Numbered from the stretch's first letter, positions 38,327 through 50,839 are shown. The stretch is DNA of 64,000 nucleotides from Omphiscola glabra (GCA_964017045.1 OZ024799.1:27663596-27727595), one strand, 5' to 3'. Notes: generated by a model not told the origin, from the sequence alone. Numbers and translations: made by a program.

Positions 38327-38505
38327 TAGGCGTTCCCAAACTGGGGTGTTCGCACCCAAAGGGCTTCTTCACATGCGAAAAATATTAAGTCCATTCTTTG
38401 TCTTAAAATTTTTAATGCATTTTTATTTTTGTAAGGGGTTGCGAGTCTTAATCAAATATTTGATAGGGGCTGCAAAGTATTTGGAAAGTTTGGGTTCGAA
38501 AATTT
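38327..38505. mobile_element. Possible hAT fragment (GTTCCCAAACT type)
   Basis: GCGTTCCCAAACTGGGG at the left and AAAGTTTGGGTTCG at the right are roughly inverted. Related GGTTGAGAACCACTG-type ends occur at 5035-5049 and, degraded, near 30205. Target duplications are not clear. Confidence 0.3.
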
Positions 38506-38962
38506 GTCTTTCCTGTTGTTGAAAAATCGTTACAAAGATTTCATTTAATGAGTAATGAATGTCTGCATGAAATGAAACGAGAAGCGCTCAATTGAAAAAT
38601 GTCACCAGATTGTAACAGGTGCTACGTAATAGATAATGTAACAGATAAGGTTAGTTTCAAAATGTATTCTTACACACTAGCAAATGACAGATTTACGGCC
38701 CAATGTTAATTATTTTGTCATCAGCGGCGTGTACATAACAAAATACTCAGGTATCTGTATATGACAGAAAAATATTTTCATTTCAAAAAAATGTGAAATC
38801 GGTTTTTAAAATATCTTATAAGTAAGAATAATTTTGACCATATTTCTGTATTTTCTCCGAAATTAGAGTCAAGGATGTGTTTTCCAGATTCACCCTAAAT
38901 CCGCCCCTGGTTTCTAAAAGTTGTATTCCTCGGGTTAACTTTTATTATTTTTAAAAGAACTC

Positions 38963-38970
38963 TTATAAAG
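38963..38970 (+). promoter_or_regulatory. TATA box of DNase gene A
   Basis: TTATAAAG lies 63 bases before the ATG. DNase gene B has TATATAAAT 65 bases before its ATG, so the spacing is kept between the paralogs. Confidence 0.55.
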
Positions 38971-39025
38971 GGTAGTTTAAAAGTGGACATACTTCTTAAC
39001 TAATCATATCTTTACCAATTTCAAA

Positions 39026-39517
39026 ATGCCTTCACAGAACTTTCGCTTGTGTTTCCTCGCTGTCTGCATCTTCTCACTGGCACACCAGGTGGCATCCATC
39101 ACTGTCGGCGCCTTCAACATTCAACATTACGGCGACACGAAACAGACGGAGCAGGGCCATGACATAGCTCGGGTACTGAGCCACTACGACATCGTCCTCA
39201 TCCAGGAGGTTCGTGACCCGGACCACTCGGCCCTGAACGAGCTCAAGAACCTACTCGGTTCCACCGCCTGGGACTACGTGTCCAGCAATCCTGTAGGACG
39301 CACGGCCAGCTATAAGGAGCAGTATGTTTTCTTTTACAAGAAGGCCTCCGTTCGCGTCCTCGGGAATTTCCAGTACGATGATTCCGGGAAAGATGTCTTC
39401 GAGCGCGAGCCATTCGCCGTGGACATACAGTACACGTCCGCGTCACGTGGCCACGCCGTGAACGTCGTGCTGATGGGTATACACACACAACCCGATAAGG
39501 CATCAGATGAGTTACAC
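39026..39517 (+). CDS. Secreted deoxyribonuclease I-like protein A, exon 1 of 2
   Basis: Encodes residues 1-164 of a 278-residue DNase I, an extracellular Ca/Mg-dependent endonuclease that cuts double-stranded DNA. Residues 1-24 form a signal peptide (F-L-A-V-C-I-F-S-L-A core) and the mature enzyme starts I-T-V-G-A-F-N-I-Q. Visible active-site elements, matched to mammalian DNase I: I-Q-E-V-R-D with metal-binding Glu61 (E39), Y-K-E-Q-Y with Glu98 (E78), and G-I-H-T-Q-P with catalytic His153 (H134). The exon ends in CAC|GTGAGT, phase 0. Total length equals that of vertebrate DNase I (about 280 with signal). The 2.8-kb intron holds the 38-bp array at 40612. The paralog at 53807 has the same exon structure. 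Confidence 0.92.
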
Positions 39518-40611
39518 GTGAGTAGATGGGGCATTTAAAATTAATGGAATTAAAGCAGTGAACTAGCTAGGTATGCCGCCGTACGTAGGGGAAAAAAGGC
39601 ACAAGCAAAGACATTTACGGAAAAAAGTCACAGAGAAACGTCCAAAAAAAGTCTCAATGTTTATTATAATGTATAGTGTCATTGTTTTAATATGTATTGT
39701 ACCATTTATCTACTGTATTAATATTTGTAACTCCACATTTATGTTGATTATCGACTGAATAACTGCATATAGAAAATGGTGGCTGTTCATTTGGATCGTG
39801 GTTCGATTCTCTCTTTGGATTAAATATATGTTTGTCATTGTTATGATGGAAACATTTATTATTTGACACTTTTAATTCTATGATTTATTTGTACACAGCT
39901 ATGCATAAAGCCCATAGATACGTATATTAAATATTGAATAACGAATAATGGGAGTAAGCGATTTCAAGGAGATAAAGAGATCTCGTCCAAGAAGATCGTG
40001 ATGGGATTCTCGCTCGTAGTATAGGATGTTTTTATGTTTGTGACAGTCTATGTGAGTGTTTGTGGTTGTTGTCTACAAGGATCTGCCTCTGTCCCCCGTC
40101 CCCCCACATCTCACATAGTTCAAGAATCAAACGCAAGCAAGGGGGCATTACGTTGTGGTACAAGTTTAGTGATAAAGGTCAACACAAAACACCGTTGGCC
40201 TCATTGTGGTCAGCGTAGGACAAAAAGATATACAAATTCATTGTGCCCAAATTATGTCAGAATTTACCAACATACTCCCTACCACTGTTTTACATCACAT
40301 ACTTGTAGCAACTCTGAAACTCATTATTGTCACCAATTTGTATGTTAAATTTATTTCTTTGAGACTTATCTATTTTCTATGCATAAGATATCGTTATTTT
40401 AATTTTATTTATTTTTTACTTTTTTTCCTGTGACTTATTTCTATCATAGCTCATTAATTTGCTCTGTGCCCCCTTTTCCAAGGGAAAAAAGTGTTCTGTT
40501 GGTCGAAAGTACCACACCTTAATACGCACAATAAAATGTCACACAGAAGTGGACCATCCCCATCATACTTCTTACACTAGTGGATGAATGTCTTTTCGAA
40601 ATTCAACAATA

Positions 40612-41045
40612 CGTATAGTTCACATGTCACGTTGACATATGTGTCGATTCTATTAGTTCACATGTCACGTTGACATATGTGTCGATTCTATTAGTTCACA
40701 TGTCACGTTGACATATGTGTCGATTCTATTAGTTCACATGTCACGTTGACATATGTGTCGATTCTATTAGTTCACATGTCACGTTGACATATGTGTCGAT
40801 TCTATTAGTTCACATGTCACGTTGACATATGTGTCGATTCTATTAGTTCACATGTCACGTTGACATATGTGTCGATTCTATTAGTTCACATGTCACGTTG
40901 ACATATGTGTCGATTCTATTAGTTCACATGTCACGTTGACATATGTGTCGATTCTATTAGTTCACATGTCACGTTGACATATGTGTCGATTCTATTAGTT
41001 CACATGTCACGTTGACATATGTGTCGATTCTATTAGTTCAAATGT
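40612..41045. repeat. 38-bp minisatellite in the DNase A intron
   Basis: About 11 nearly identical copies containing CATGTCACGTTGACATATGT, itself partly palindromic. Confidence 0.95.
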
Positions 41046-42344
41046 CCAATATCTAAGCTTAGAAAATTCGATATGATAGATAACGTTGATGAACGCCAAT
41101 TGAGAATACCTGCATACAAATATACAGGTGTACCTGCGAAAATTCGCGAGTTGATATCTTTAATGTAATTGCGATATTTCACACGGTTCTTTTCTTATAG
41201 CCAAAGACGGCGTTTCGTCGATACCTCATTGGTACTTGACCTCCTGAAAAAAAATTGTTTTAACTATCGCATTTCTAACAGTAAATGTCATTTCCCCTGT
41301 ATTTCTTCTTTTTTTTTCTTATTATGTATCACTAAATATTTTGGTCCTTTACGTTGCTCTACCTTATTTTTGCACAGTGCCAATTTTTATATTCTTTCAC
41401 TTTCTGTAATCCTACCTCCGGCAACAAAAAGGAAATCTCTAAAAAAAGTTTTTTTTACAGTGATCTGATACTTGTTATACTTCTTTTTGTCCTGTTTTTT
41501 GAGGAAGTCTCTAAGCCAAAACGACAAAATCTTTGTCCTGTCTATGAATTCAAGTTTAGCATACCATATCCTTATATTTCATAGTCATGTATGTAATAAT
41601 TTACTAGCCTTTGTCCGGACATTCATTGTTGGTAAATGTTTACGCATACCGATGGTATATCTCTTTTGTGATATGTCACAGCAGTTTGAACATTATTCTA
41701 TGTATGGAACTGTTACCTGTAGTGTATTTGATTTACAGGACAACCGATTCCTCGTGAGATTGGGAGGAGTGGATGTAGCTGAATGCCCTCTCCCTCTCGC
41801 CCCCCCCCCCCCCCACAATACGTTACCTGAAAGCTTAAGATGCATAGACATCCAGGGGATTTTTTCAGGGAGCGTCCGTCAGTCAAGGCCGTTGAGACTT
41901 AGTTGAATAGATCGGGGACTGCTGGTGCTGTGTCAGAGGGTGGAATAAGAATTGTAAAAATCAGGTTTAGATGCAATTTTATAAGGACTCTTTACGTGGG
42001 TGTGCGGAAAATGGTTTTTGATATCAAAAAGGGGGGGGGGGTGCGAGGCTCTGAAAAATTATTAAGAGACCCTGACTAAGGTACTTATCAAGTCGAGTCA
42101 TTGAACACTAGAGGGCGCACATTTACTTAATGGTGTCTGACAGATGTATAAGTCCTACATAATTATTGAGTTCACTGTTAGTTGTGTTGATTTAGTTGCT
42201 TTCCCCCTCTCATTACAATTTAACAATTGAGAAATCTATTTTTAAAAATAGGGGGAGTGGGGCTGAGTGCACCCACCATACCATACACTTACCAAAAATT
42301 ATAATTATTTTTTCCATTCCCCAACTTGTGTTTTCTCCTCACAG

Positions 42345-42689
42345 GCCTTACCAACCGTCATGACAGCCGCCAAAGCTCATTTCCCCAGCGCCGCGGGTGT
42401 CATTGCCATGGGCGACTTCAACGCCGACTGTTCTTACCTTAACAACCAGGAGAAGGCAACCCTTCCCCTGTTTCACGATCCAAAATACCGGAGCTTGATT
42501 GCCGACAGCGTCGACACCACCACTGCGACCACGACCGACTGCGCCTATGACAGGATCGTCATTGAAGGCAACGCGGATATCGTTGCCGATTCTGCCAAAG
42601 TTTACAGATTCGATACCGCCCTGGGACTCAACTACGACAGCACCCGGGCCATCAGCGACCATTACCCAGTGGAGTTCAGGCTGAACTAG
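42345..42689 (+). CDS. Secreted deoxyribonuclease I-like protein A, exon 2 of 2
   Basis: The acceptor CTCCTCACAG ends at 42344 and the frame continues A-L-P-T-V-M-T-A-A-K. It contains M-G-D-F-N-A-D-C-S-Y (Asp188 and Asn190, matching D168/N170), D-C-A-Y-D-R-I-V (Asp233 = D212) and A-I-S-D-H-Y-P-V-E (Asp269 and His270 = D251/H252). Cys193 and Cys230 match the disulfide essential in mammalian DNase I. All catalytic and metal residues I can place are intact, so an active enzyme is expected. TAG stop at 42687. Confidence 0.93.
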   Translation, partial: ALPTVMTAAKAHFPSAAGVIAMGDFNADCSYLNNQEKATLPLFHDPKYRSLIADSVDTTTATTTDCAYDRIVIEGNADIVADSAKVYRFDTALGLNYDSTRAISDHYPVEFRLN

Positions 42690-42782
42690 AAACTTTTTTG
42701 GCGATAATATTTGTTCATCGAGCTTCCCAGATCGATTTTAATGAAATGGAGGAGTTTAAATAACTTTGTAGTACTTGGAGAA

Positions 42783-42788
42783 AATAAA
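42783..42788 (+). promoter_or_regulatory. Polyadenylation signal of DNase gene A
   Basis: AATAAA, 94 bases after the stop codon. Confidence 0.55.
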
Positions 42789-42789
42789 G

Positions 42790-45050
42790 ATTTGATTTCC
42801 AATGAGTATGTTCGTTAATGACTGACAATGAGAGAGTTAAAGTGATGGGGGAGAGGCATTCTTATTTTATTAATTATCTTCATTTTTTGACAGTTCCCAG
42901 TAAGAAATTTCCCGACAGAAATTGTGTTTTTTTTTTAAGTAAGCAATTTTTAAACAGCTAAGGCAGTTTGGGGGCGGGGAGCTATTATCAATGAAAATAG
43001 TTGAGTAGAAGTAAATGGGAGCTAAGAGGAACCTGATACATTTGAGAGGTTTTGCATTTGTCCACATTACTTCTTGATATGTATATTTTATGTAAGAACT
43101 GAATCTTTTTTTTTAAGTATCGAGTGAGTTAAAGTGGGGCTCAGATGTAAGGCAGAGGGACATATAGAACTTTCCTTACATTATGACGAGTCTGACATCT
43201 CTATTACAAAGAAATAAAATACGGTTGATGTGTTGAAGGCATTTTGTGACGCTGGTCAAAGTGTTAACTCACCGGCCGGGGACAAAGTTTGTTAACTTAC
43301 AGACCGAGGACATGGCTTTTAATGTATAACGTGTTTATATTCTACTGAGTCAGGAAACTTGTAAAAATAATAATTCAAATTTAGATTAGACACGAACATT
43401 TAAAAATAATAAGTTATACTATTATATGTCATCCAGGCCAGCAGTTTCCAGCGGACGTGCCACACAGTGGCGCAGCTAGGGTTGGAGTCACCCAATGGGG
43501 TAAAATCATGGTGTCACACCCACCTTCGCGCCCCCCCCCCCTTTTCCGCGACTTCCTCGATGGATTTCTTCTTGTTAAAATAAATCCACAGTATAAAAAT
43601 GACAAGAAAAAACTAATTAATTGAAGGCCAGGAGGTAAATGTATCAAAGAACTGTAAAACGTTAAGTTATATTTATTTTTACATTAAATTTACTTTATTA
43701 AAAATTTTACTTTCCTGATAATCAAAGTTAAGACCTGTCAATCGTATTCCAAAATTTAAAGGACGGTGCTAGTGAGGAATCGGTGAAAATAATATTTTTG
43801 TTAGTATTTATGAGTTTCGATATATTTTTTTTCAAAAACCTTTCATCATTAAAAGATAGAAAATATTTTTAAAATATTATTTTGTTAACATTATAAATTT
43901 GCAAAAGTCATTTTTAAAATGTTTTTTTAATTTTTACTGATTCGATACATGTACTTAGAATCGCCGGAACACATCGTATTTGGTATGAATGTAAAGATTT
44001 ATTTCTAACAATTAATTTAACAAAAGTTACCGAACACTTCAAAAGACGTTGAATCATGGTTAAAACGGTGTTTTTCTGACCTAATTATTGGGTCACATCA
44101 TTACTAAGGCATCGACCTTGAACGATTAATAACGTCACATAGGCGATGGCTACTCCCGTTGCGTTGGGAGTCATGCGGTCGGCCGGGATTTTTGGCTTCG
44201 GGTGGACAAAGTCCACTCTACTAGTTCGCCATGCCGCGAAGAGGCAAACCCCATGTGGACACCCCCAAGTTTCCCCAGGGACGCTGACGCACGGCACGGG
44301 AACGTTTAATAAAGCACGCTTTTAGAGTGGTTACATGTGTGTGGAAAATTTACGTGTGGTGGATTATCCTTTTCGGAAATACTGTTAGACCGAGCAGTGT
44401 TTTATCTGGAAATATGCAATTTTTCAATTTGGTGTCCCTCCCCCTGGGATGGTTTCACACGGTCCCGTCCATATCCTCGCATACCCTTAGCTACGCCGCT
44501 GTGCAACAGCAGCATCTTGTGCCTTGAGAAAGCTAGTTGTGCTGCGAACATTTTGAGACATTTTGATATTACTTGTAAAAGCAATTCAACACCATTATTG
44601 AAAAATTTAAGCTTATTTTACATGAGAATGTATTGGGGTAAAAATATTGCATAGTCCTATCATGCGTGTGAAACTAAAAATAACCTCTAAATATGCCAGG
44701 ACAGGGACACATTTTGCAGACTTACTTTTGGAGCACAAGCTTCTGACAGTAAACGTTTTTTTTTTCTCCCGAACAAAGAAAGTAAATTTCTTTTTTACAA
44801 AAGTACTATGTATATATTTTCAAAAACGTTTGTCCTATGCAATCAAAGTAATTATTACATTTACTGATTTTGCGCAAGATTTAAAAAGCTTTAAGCCCAA
44901 ATTTTAAAAAAAGTTTTAAATGACAAGCAGAGACATATGTAGGTCAACGTTTCTTTTTTGTGCACGTTTAATATTCTTAGTAAAGTTTAAATAAACTTCT
45001 AATAAACATCTAAGAAATACTTTGGCTTTTAACATTTGTTTTAAAAAAAA
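42790..45050. other. Intergenic, AT-rich; possible hAT element
   Basis: No gene after DNase A. Contains the possible 1-kb hAT element listed at 43465. Confidence 0.5.
43465..44501. mobile_element. Possible 1-kb non-autonomous hAT element
   Basis: CAGTGGCGCAGCTAGGG at the left and TTAGCTACGCCGCTG at the right are the same terminal motif inverted. Flanks TGCCACA and TGCAACA agree at 6 of 7 positions. The AT-rich interior has no transposase. The two ends could instead belong to two different elements. Confidence 0.35.
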
Positions 45051-45053
45051 CAT

Positions 45054-46706
45054 AGCACCCTAGACAACACAACCACGTTGCATCTGCCACTCGAGCTCTC
45101 CAGTACCAACAAGACATCCAATAGCATGGCATGCTGCCAACCACAGCACCCTAGACAACACAACCACGTTGCATCTGCCACTCGAGCTCTCCAGTACCAA
45201 CAAGACATCCAATAGCATGGCATGCTGCCAACCACAGCACCCTAGACAACACAACCACGTTGCATCTGCCACTCGAGCTCTCCAGTACCAACAAGACATC
45301 CAATAGCATGGCATGCTGCCAACCACAGCACCCTAGACAACACAACCACGTTGCATCTGCCACTCGAGCTCTCCAGTACCAACAAGACATCCAATAGCAT
45401 GGCATGCTGCCAACCACAGCACCCTAGACAACACAACCACGTTGCATCTGCCACTCGAGCTCTCCAGTACCAACAAGACATCCAATAGCATGGCATGCTG
45501 CCAACCACAGCACCCTAGACAACACAACCACGTTGCATCTGCCACTCGAGCTCTCCAGTACCAACAAGACATCCAATAGCATGGCATGCTGCCAACCACA
45601 GCACCCTAGACAACACAACCACGTTGCATCTGCCACTCGAGCTCTCCAGTACCAACAAGACATCCAATAGCATGGCATGCTGCCAACCACAGCACCCTAG
45701 ACAACACAACCACGTTGCATCTGCCACTCGAGCTCTCCAGTACCAACAAGACATCCAATAGCATGGCATGCTGCCAACCACAGCACCCTAGACAACACAA
45801 CCACGTTGCATCTGCCACTCGAGCTCTCCAGTACCAACAAGACATCCAATAGCATGGCATGCTGCCAACCACAGCACCCTAGACAACACAACCACGTTGC
45901 ATCTGCCACTCGAGCTCTCCAGTACCAACAAGACATCCAATAGCATGGCATGCTGCCAACCACAGCACCCTAGACAACACAACCACGTTGCATCTGCCAC
46001 TCGAGCTCTCCAGTACCAACAAGACATCCAATAGCATGGCATGCTGCCAACCACAGCACCCTAGACAACACAACCACGTTGCATCTGCCACTCGAGCTCT
46101 CCAGTACCAACAAGACATCCAATAGCATGGCATGCTGCCAACCACAGCACCATAGACAACACAACCACGTTGCATCTGCCACTCGAGCTCTCCAGTACCA
46201 ACAAGACATCCAATAGCATGGCATGCTGCCAACCACAGCACCATAGACAACACAACCACGTTGCATCTGCCACTCGAGCTCTCCAGTACCAACAAGACAT
46301 CCAATAGCATGGCATGCTGCCAACCACAGCACCATAGACAACACAACCACGTTGCATCTGCCACTCGAGCTCTCCAGTACCAACAAGACATCCAATAGCA
46401 TGGCATGCTGCCAACCACAGCACCATAGACAACACAACCACGTTGCATCTGCCACTCGAGCTCTCTAGTACCAACAAGACATCCAATAGCATGGCATGCT
46501 GCCAACCACAGCACCATAGACACACAACCACGTTGCATCTGCCACTCGAGCTCTCTAGTACCAACAAGACATCCAATAGCATGGCATGCTGCCAACCACA
46601 GCACCCTAGACAACACAACCACGTTGCATCTGCCACTCGAGCTCTCCAGTACCAACAAGACATCCAATAGCATTTGCATGCTGCCAACCACAGCATCCTA
46701 GACTAC
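45054..46706. repeat. 91-bp satellite, about 18 copies
   Basis: Unit contains CCACTCGAGCTCTCCAGTAC and GCATGGCATGCTGCC. Most units are identical. A contiguous block of units (about 46140-46520) shares CCATAGAC in place of CCCTAGAC, and one unit has lost a base. No strand-specific promoter seen. Confidence 0.97.
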
Positions 46707-46859
46707 GCAACCAAATATTAGACAATAGACAAAGAAATAGTTTGACAAATGATAAGTGTTGGACGGCAATAAAGCTTTAAAATAGATTAAATAGACACGA
46801 ACAGTCTGTGTCAATATAACAATATATATTAAGCTTTAATAATAATTTTACATTACACA

Positions 46860-47366
46860 TAAGTAAACGTTTCGGCACAATGCCTTCATCAGTACAACAA
46901 GACAAATAAATAAGTATAAATCAAATTTACATATATGTATAGATATATCGTACCTAAAAAAAGAGAGATAAAAAAAGACGGAAGCAACGTAAAGAAGAAT
47001 GGAAAGGGGGAGACTTGAAGTAAAATGTAAAAGTCCAATCAGGAAAAAGACATGACAGGTACGTAAAATTGTGGATTTTGTTTATCCCGTATGGAGTTAA
47101 CGTACCAAATCTTGTTATTAATTTATTCTCCATACAGATCATATCCGGTAAGTATACAGTATACCAGTAACTGCGATGTCTAAAATGCTTTCAGGGTTAG
47201 TGCTATTGAAATTTTTGGAGACCGGACAGAGAGCATGTTTATTTATGTTATAGAGGTGTTCTCTAAATCGGTCTCCAAGACGACGACTTGTCTCTCCTTC
47301 GTATAATTTACCGCACTTCGACGGCTTCGGTGGACAAAGGGACTTCTGAGCTTGGATGTAATTCAT
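46860..47366 (-). mobile_element. Penelope-like element remnant: GIY-YIG endonuclease end and ribozyme-like tail
   Basis: On the minus strand 47366-47139 encodes K-C-G-K-L-Y-E-G-E-T-S-R-R-L-G, R-F-R-E-H-L and D-I-A-V-T-G-I-L-Y, the GIY-YIG endonuclease typical of Penelope-like retroelements, with Y-E-G-E-T where Y-I-G-E-T is usual. After a frame break, L-I-T-R-F-G-T-L-T-P-Y-G-I-N-K-I follows (47130-47065). Downstream, at 46892-46870, the minus strand reads CTGATGA, a 4-bp stem and GAAAC, the hammerhead ribozyme core reported in this retroelement class. The reverse transcriptase is missing. Confidence 0.78.
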
Positions 47367-47504
47367 TGTTTCTTCATCACCATGGCTTTACTGCTTTTAT
47401 CTGCAGATTTCCTCTCCGAAACAAGATCCAGAAGCTGCACACCCCATGTCTGATCACAGTGATTCGATGCTGGGAGTCCGAACTTACCAGGCAAATTTCT
47501 TGAG

Positions 47505-47915
47505 TGTTAGGTCATCCCTCAGCCATGTCATCCAGACAATCCTGCACATGCAGTCATGTTTTCCCTCAGTCATGTCATGCAGACAGTCATGTCGACCCTC
47601 GGTCATTTCGTCCAGGCAGTCATGTCATCCCTCAGTCATCTCCTCCAGGCAGTCATGTCATCCCTCAGTCATCTCCTCCAGACAGTCATGTCATCCTTCA
47701 GTCATCTCCTCTAGACAGTCATGTCATCCCTCAGTCATGTAATCCAGACGGTCATGCCCAGGCAGTCATGTCATCCCTCCATCACGTCATACAGACATTC
47801 ATGTCGTCCCTCAGTCACGTCGTGCAGGCAGTCATGTCATCCCTCAGTCATGTCCTCCAGGCAGTCATGCCATTCCTCAGTCATGTCCTCCAGGCAGTCA
47901 TGTCATGACTCAGTC
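47505..47915. repeat. CAGTCATGTCATCCCTCAGTC minisatellite
   Basis: Degenerate units of about 33 bp with GTCATGTCATCCCTCAGTCA and CCTCCAGGCA. Confidence 0.85.
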
Positions 47916-48889
47916 TACGCTGAATTCCCTATTCGCTCATCCCCCGCCAACTACTTTCACTTTACACTCCAATTTCCATTGCTTTTGTAGGTCACTTTAA
48001 GTGCTAGACAGAGGATTTTCGTGTCCTGGTTAATCTGTTTCTGTGCGAGGTCTTTCATGATCCTGGGAACAGAAATATTTCACCAGACTTTGCCAACACA
48101 AAATTGCGCCACATCAGGAATGGTCAATCGTATATATGAATACGAACCGACTTTCTGTCAACCACATTGGACCATTGAACAAAAAGAGGACACAAACTTG
48201 GAGAAGATATCTTTTCAAGGGAGCTAAGCATTTTGGGTTAGTGTAAGGTGACAGATCTTACATTCTTTGGGGGCCCAGCCTCCTCCCATGGGTAAAGTTA
48301 TACCCGACGGACGTACGTTTACACCTTACGGGCTTAGTGATGAAACTTAGTTAGGCTGAGAAAACACGATCGGGATGACTTTCTTAAAAGTTGACAATTC
48401 ACTTACATTTGTTAAAAGAGAACATATTTCAAAGATGTCCACGTATGCCATGGACGCAACACCTGGTACATCTGGGTAGTAACTTAATCTTAACATTAGA
48501 GACTTTAGCAAATGCAAAAAAAAAATATTTGCAGTCTTTACCAATAAACACTTCGCTGCTCCCCGAACCCAGGATTGAATATTGAACACATCTAAACACT
48601 TTTGGGTGAGGTAAAGTATTAGTGATGTGCAAACGCATCGACTCTACAACTTTTAAAGGTCAAGATTGCTCAGATGTACATTGTGTTGCCTCATCAATAG
48701 CATTTCTGGGTACTGCGGAAACGGCGCCTCTTTTACCAAAATGTGTCTAAATGTGAGCCTTGGCGAAAGTACTCATGCCAGAGTACCGTCAGAGTACGAT
48801 CAGAGTACCGTCAGAGTAGGTTGAATCAGTTCATGGTATGACCAGAGTATAAAACCACCAGAAAGTCAATATATCAATTTGACTCAAGC

Positions 48890-49125
48890 TCACGTTGTCA
48901 CCAGACTAGGTTGTCACCAGGTTTCGTTGCCATCAGATCATGCTGTCACTAGATTACGTTGTCACCAGATTTCGTTGTAATCAGACTACGTTGTCATCAT
49001 ATCAGGCTGTCACCAGACTACGTTGTCATCATGTCAGGCTGTCACCAGACTACGTTGTCATCATATCAGGCTGTCACCAGACTACGTTGTCATCATATCA
49101 GGTTATATCACCGGTTAAAGTTGTC
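48890..49125. repeat. 32-bp minisatellite
   Basis: About 6 copies containing GACTACGTTGTCATCATATC plus AGGCTGTCACCA. Confidence 0.88.
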
Positions 49126-49129
49126 TCTT

Positions 49130-50410
49130 TTGCAGTCTCACACCGGGTACGGTTGTCACGGGATACTACTGTAAATATTTCGATGTTGTCGCCAGAGAAG
49201 GCAGACAGAGTGGCATCATGAGTTTACCACGCTGTGTGACACCAGCCCCATTGACGCCCCTTGACTCATAAATAATAGCAATGATTTATGGAAATGAGCA
49301 TTCATAATACCGTAAAATATACACATAAATCATGCAGTTTTTATTACCCATTGGTCCACTGACTTCTCTTTTGATTTTACCCCAGTCCCGATATCCAAAA
49401 TTTGTTTCTTTCTTTTGTTAATTGAAAATATAATCTTGGCTGTGGGGTTAAATAAAGAACTGGGCCTAACTAGGCAACCATCAATTAAAATTACTGAACC
49501 CGTGCAATGATTTCTAAAATGGGAAGTTACCGTCGTCAATAGAGTATTGAGCGTTAGTGCATTTTGAATGTATTAGGCCGACGAGATAATATTTAAACAA
49601 CCTTGACAAATCCACGTTTCTTTTCAATTAGAATTCCATTATGTATTTTGTATTCGTTATATTGCATAAATATGTTCTTATAATAATATTCTTTTTAAAG
49701 TTTATCTTTCTCGTTCATATGCTTATAGCACAAAATATGTTAACATTGCTCAAATACTACACCGATATAAACATTTGTACATACATTTCTCTAATTAAAC
49801 AGAGATTGAATCGTTTTTTTTTTAAATGAGTGCATTTAAGTACTACACATGATGATATCACTAACCTATTAGTATTGTTAGTCTTTAACTTTGATGTCTT
49901 CGTGATCGCGACATGCTCTTTACATGCTCTTTTGCCTTCTCCCAATTTGGTGGAATACATTATAGGGCTGAAATTGAGTAGTTTATCCGTGACGTCATTT
50001 GCGTGGATTTACTCCCCTTATTTTTGAAATATTTTTTTTAATAGAGTTACATTTTCATTAATATGACGGTGGCAAATTTTTATTGATTTTTATTGGTTGA
50101 TTAATTATAATTTTTTAAATTTCATTGGTTGGCCTATTAAATATGTTAATAAGCGCCGCCAAGCGGCGCCATTTTTTAAGATAATCTTAAAGGGTGGCCA
50201 CGCTGTGTTTCATTAATTTTTGGATATTCTTTTCGTTGGAACCTGAAGTAAAGTGTGTAAAAATGTATTCCATGAAAATATAAGTTGGGTTTTCATTACT
50301 TCTTTATTTTATAATTAATTTTGGCCACTTTTCTTTGTTTTTTTTTTAATGTTCCTACTTTTCAGGGTCAAAGCCCAGCGCCACGTTAGGTTAAGGAGTG
50401 TGTCAAAACG
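49130..50410. other. AT-rich intergenic DNA
   Basis: No gene seen. CGCCGCCAAGCGGCGCC at 50154 is a short GC palindrome in AT-rich DNA. Confidence 0.5.
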
Positions 50411-50423
50411 CTGGTTCCGATAG

Positions 50424-50640
50424 GGTCAAAACCCTGTTAGGGAGAGGGTCAAAACCCTGTTAGGGAGAGGGTCAAAACCCTGTTAGGGAGAGGGTCAAAA
50501 CCCTGTTAGGGAGAGGGTCAAAACCCTGTTAGGGAGAGGGTCAAAACCCTGTTAGGGAGAGGGTCAAAACCCTGTTAGGGTGAGGGTCAAAACCCTGTTA
50601 GGGAGAGGGTCAAAACCCTGTTAGGGAGGAATTTAGGGTT
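50424..50640. repeat. 23-bp minisatellite with GTTAGGG and a hairpin in each unit
   Basis: About 9 copies of GAGGGTCAAAACCCTGTTAG plus GGA. Each unit contains the inverted pair AGGGT/ACCCT. Confidence 0.93.
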
Positions 50641-50737
50641 CAGGTTAGGGTGAGGGATAGATTTAGATAATTTTTTCATTTTTAAAAACTTTTTATTCGT
50701 AATTTTAGCAAAAATATGAGTTATTTTATTTTTCTAC

Positions 50738-50809
50738 GGCCGCCATCTTGGTTGTCCCGACCCGTGAACACGTAAAAGTTCGCGGGTCGGGGCAACCAAG
50801 ATGGCGGCC
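50738..50809. repeat. GC-rich hairpin with 27-bp arms
   Basis: Left arm 50738-50764 and right arm 50783-50809 are inverted copies with one G-T mismatch, extendable to about 32 bp with wobble pairs and an 8-base loop. Each arm contains CAAGATGGCGGCC or its complement, a match to the YY1 binding consensus. It sits in AT-rich DNA. Confidence 0.85.
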
Positions 50810-50839
50810 ATGGTAAAAGACGCGGATAGATCTCTCAAA

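Noticed and set aside
39790..39815. tRNA-like GGTTCGATTC
   Set aside because: No A box or acceptor stem around it.
40612..41045. CRISPR-like regular array
   Set aside because: Contiguous identical units with no unique spacers, in a eukaryotic intron.
45879..46691. 270-codon minus-strand frame
   Set aside because: Entirely the 91-bp satellite; all three frames are open equally.
50424..50640. Interstitial telomere
   Set aside because: TTAGGG occurs once per 23-bp unit, not as a TTAGGG run.
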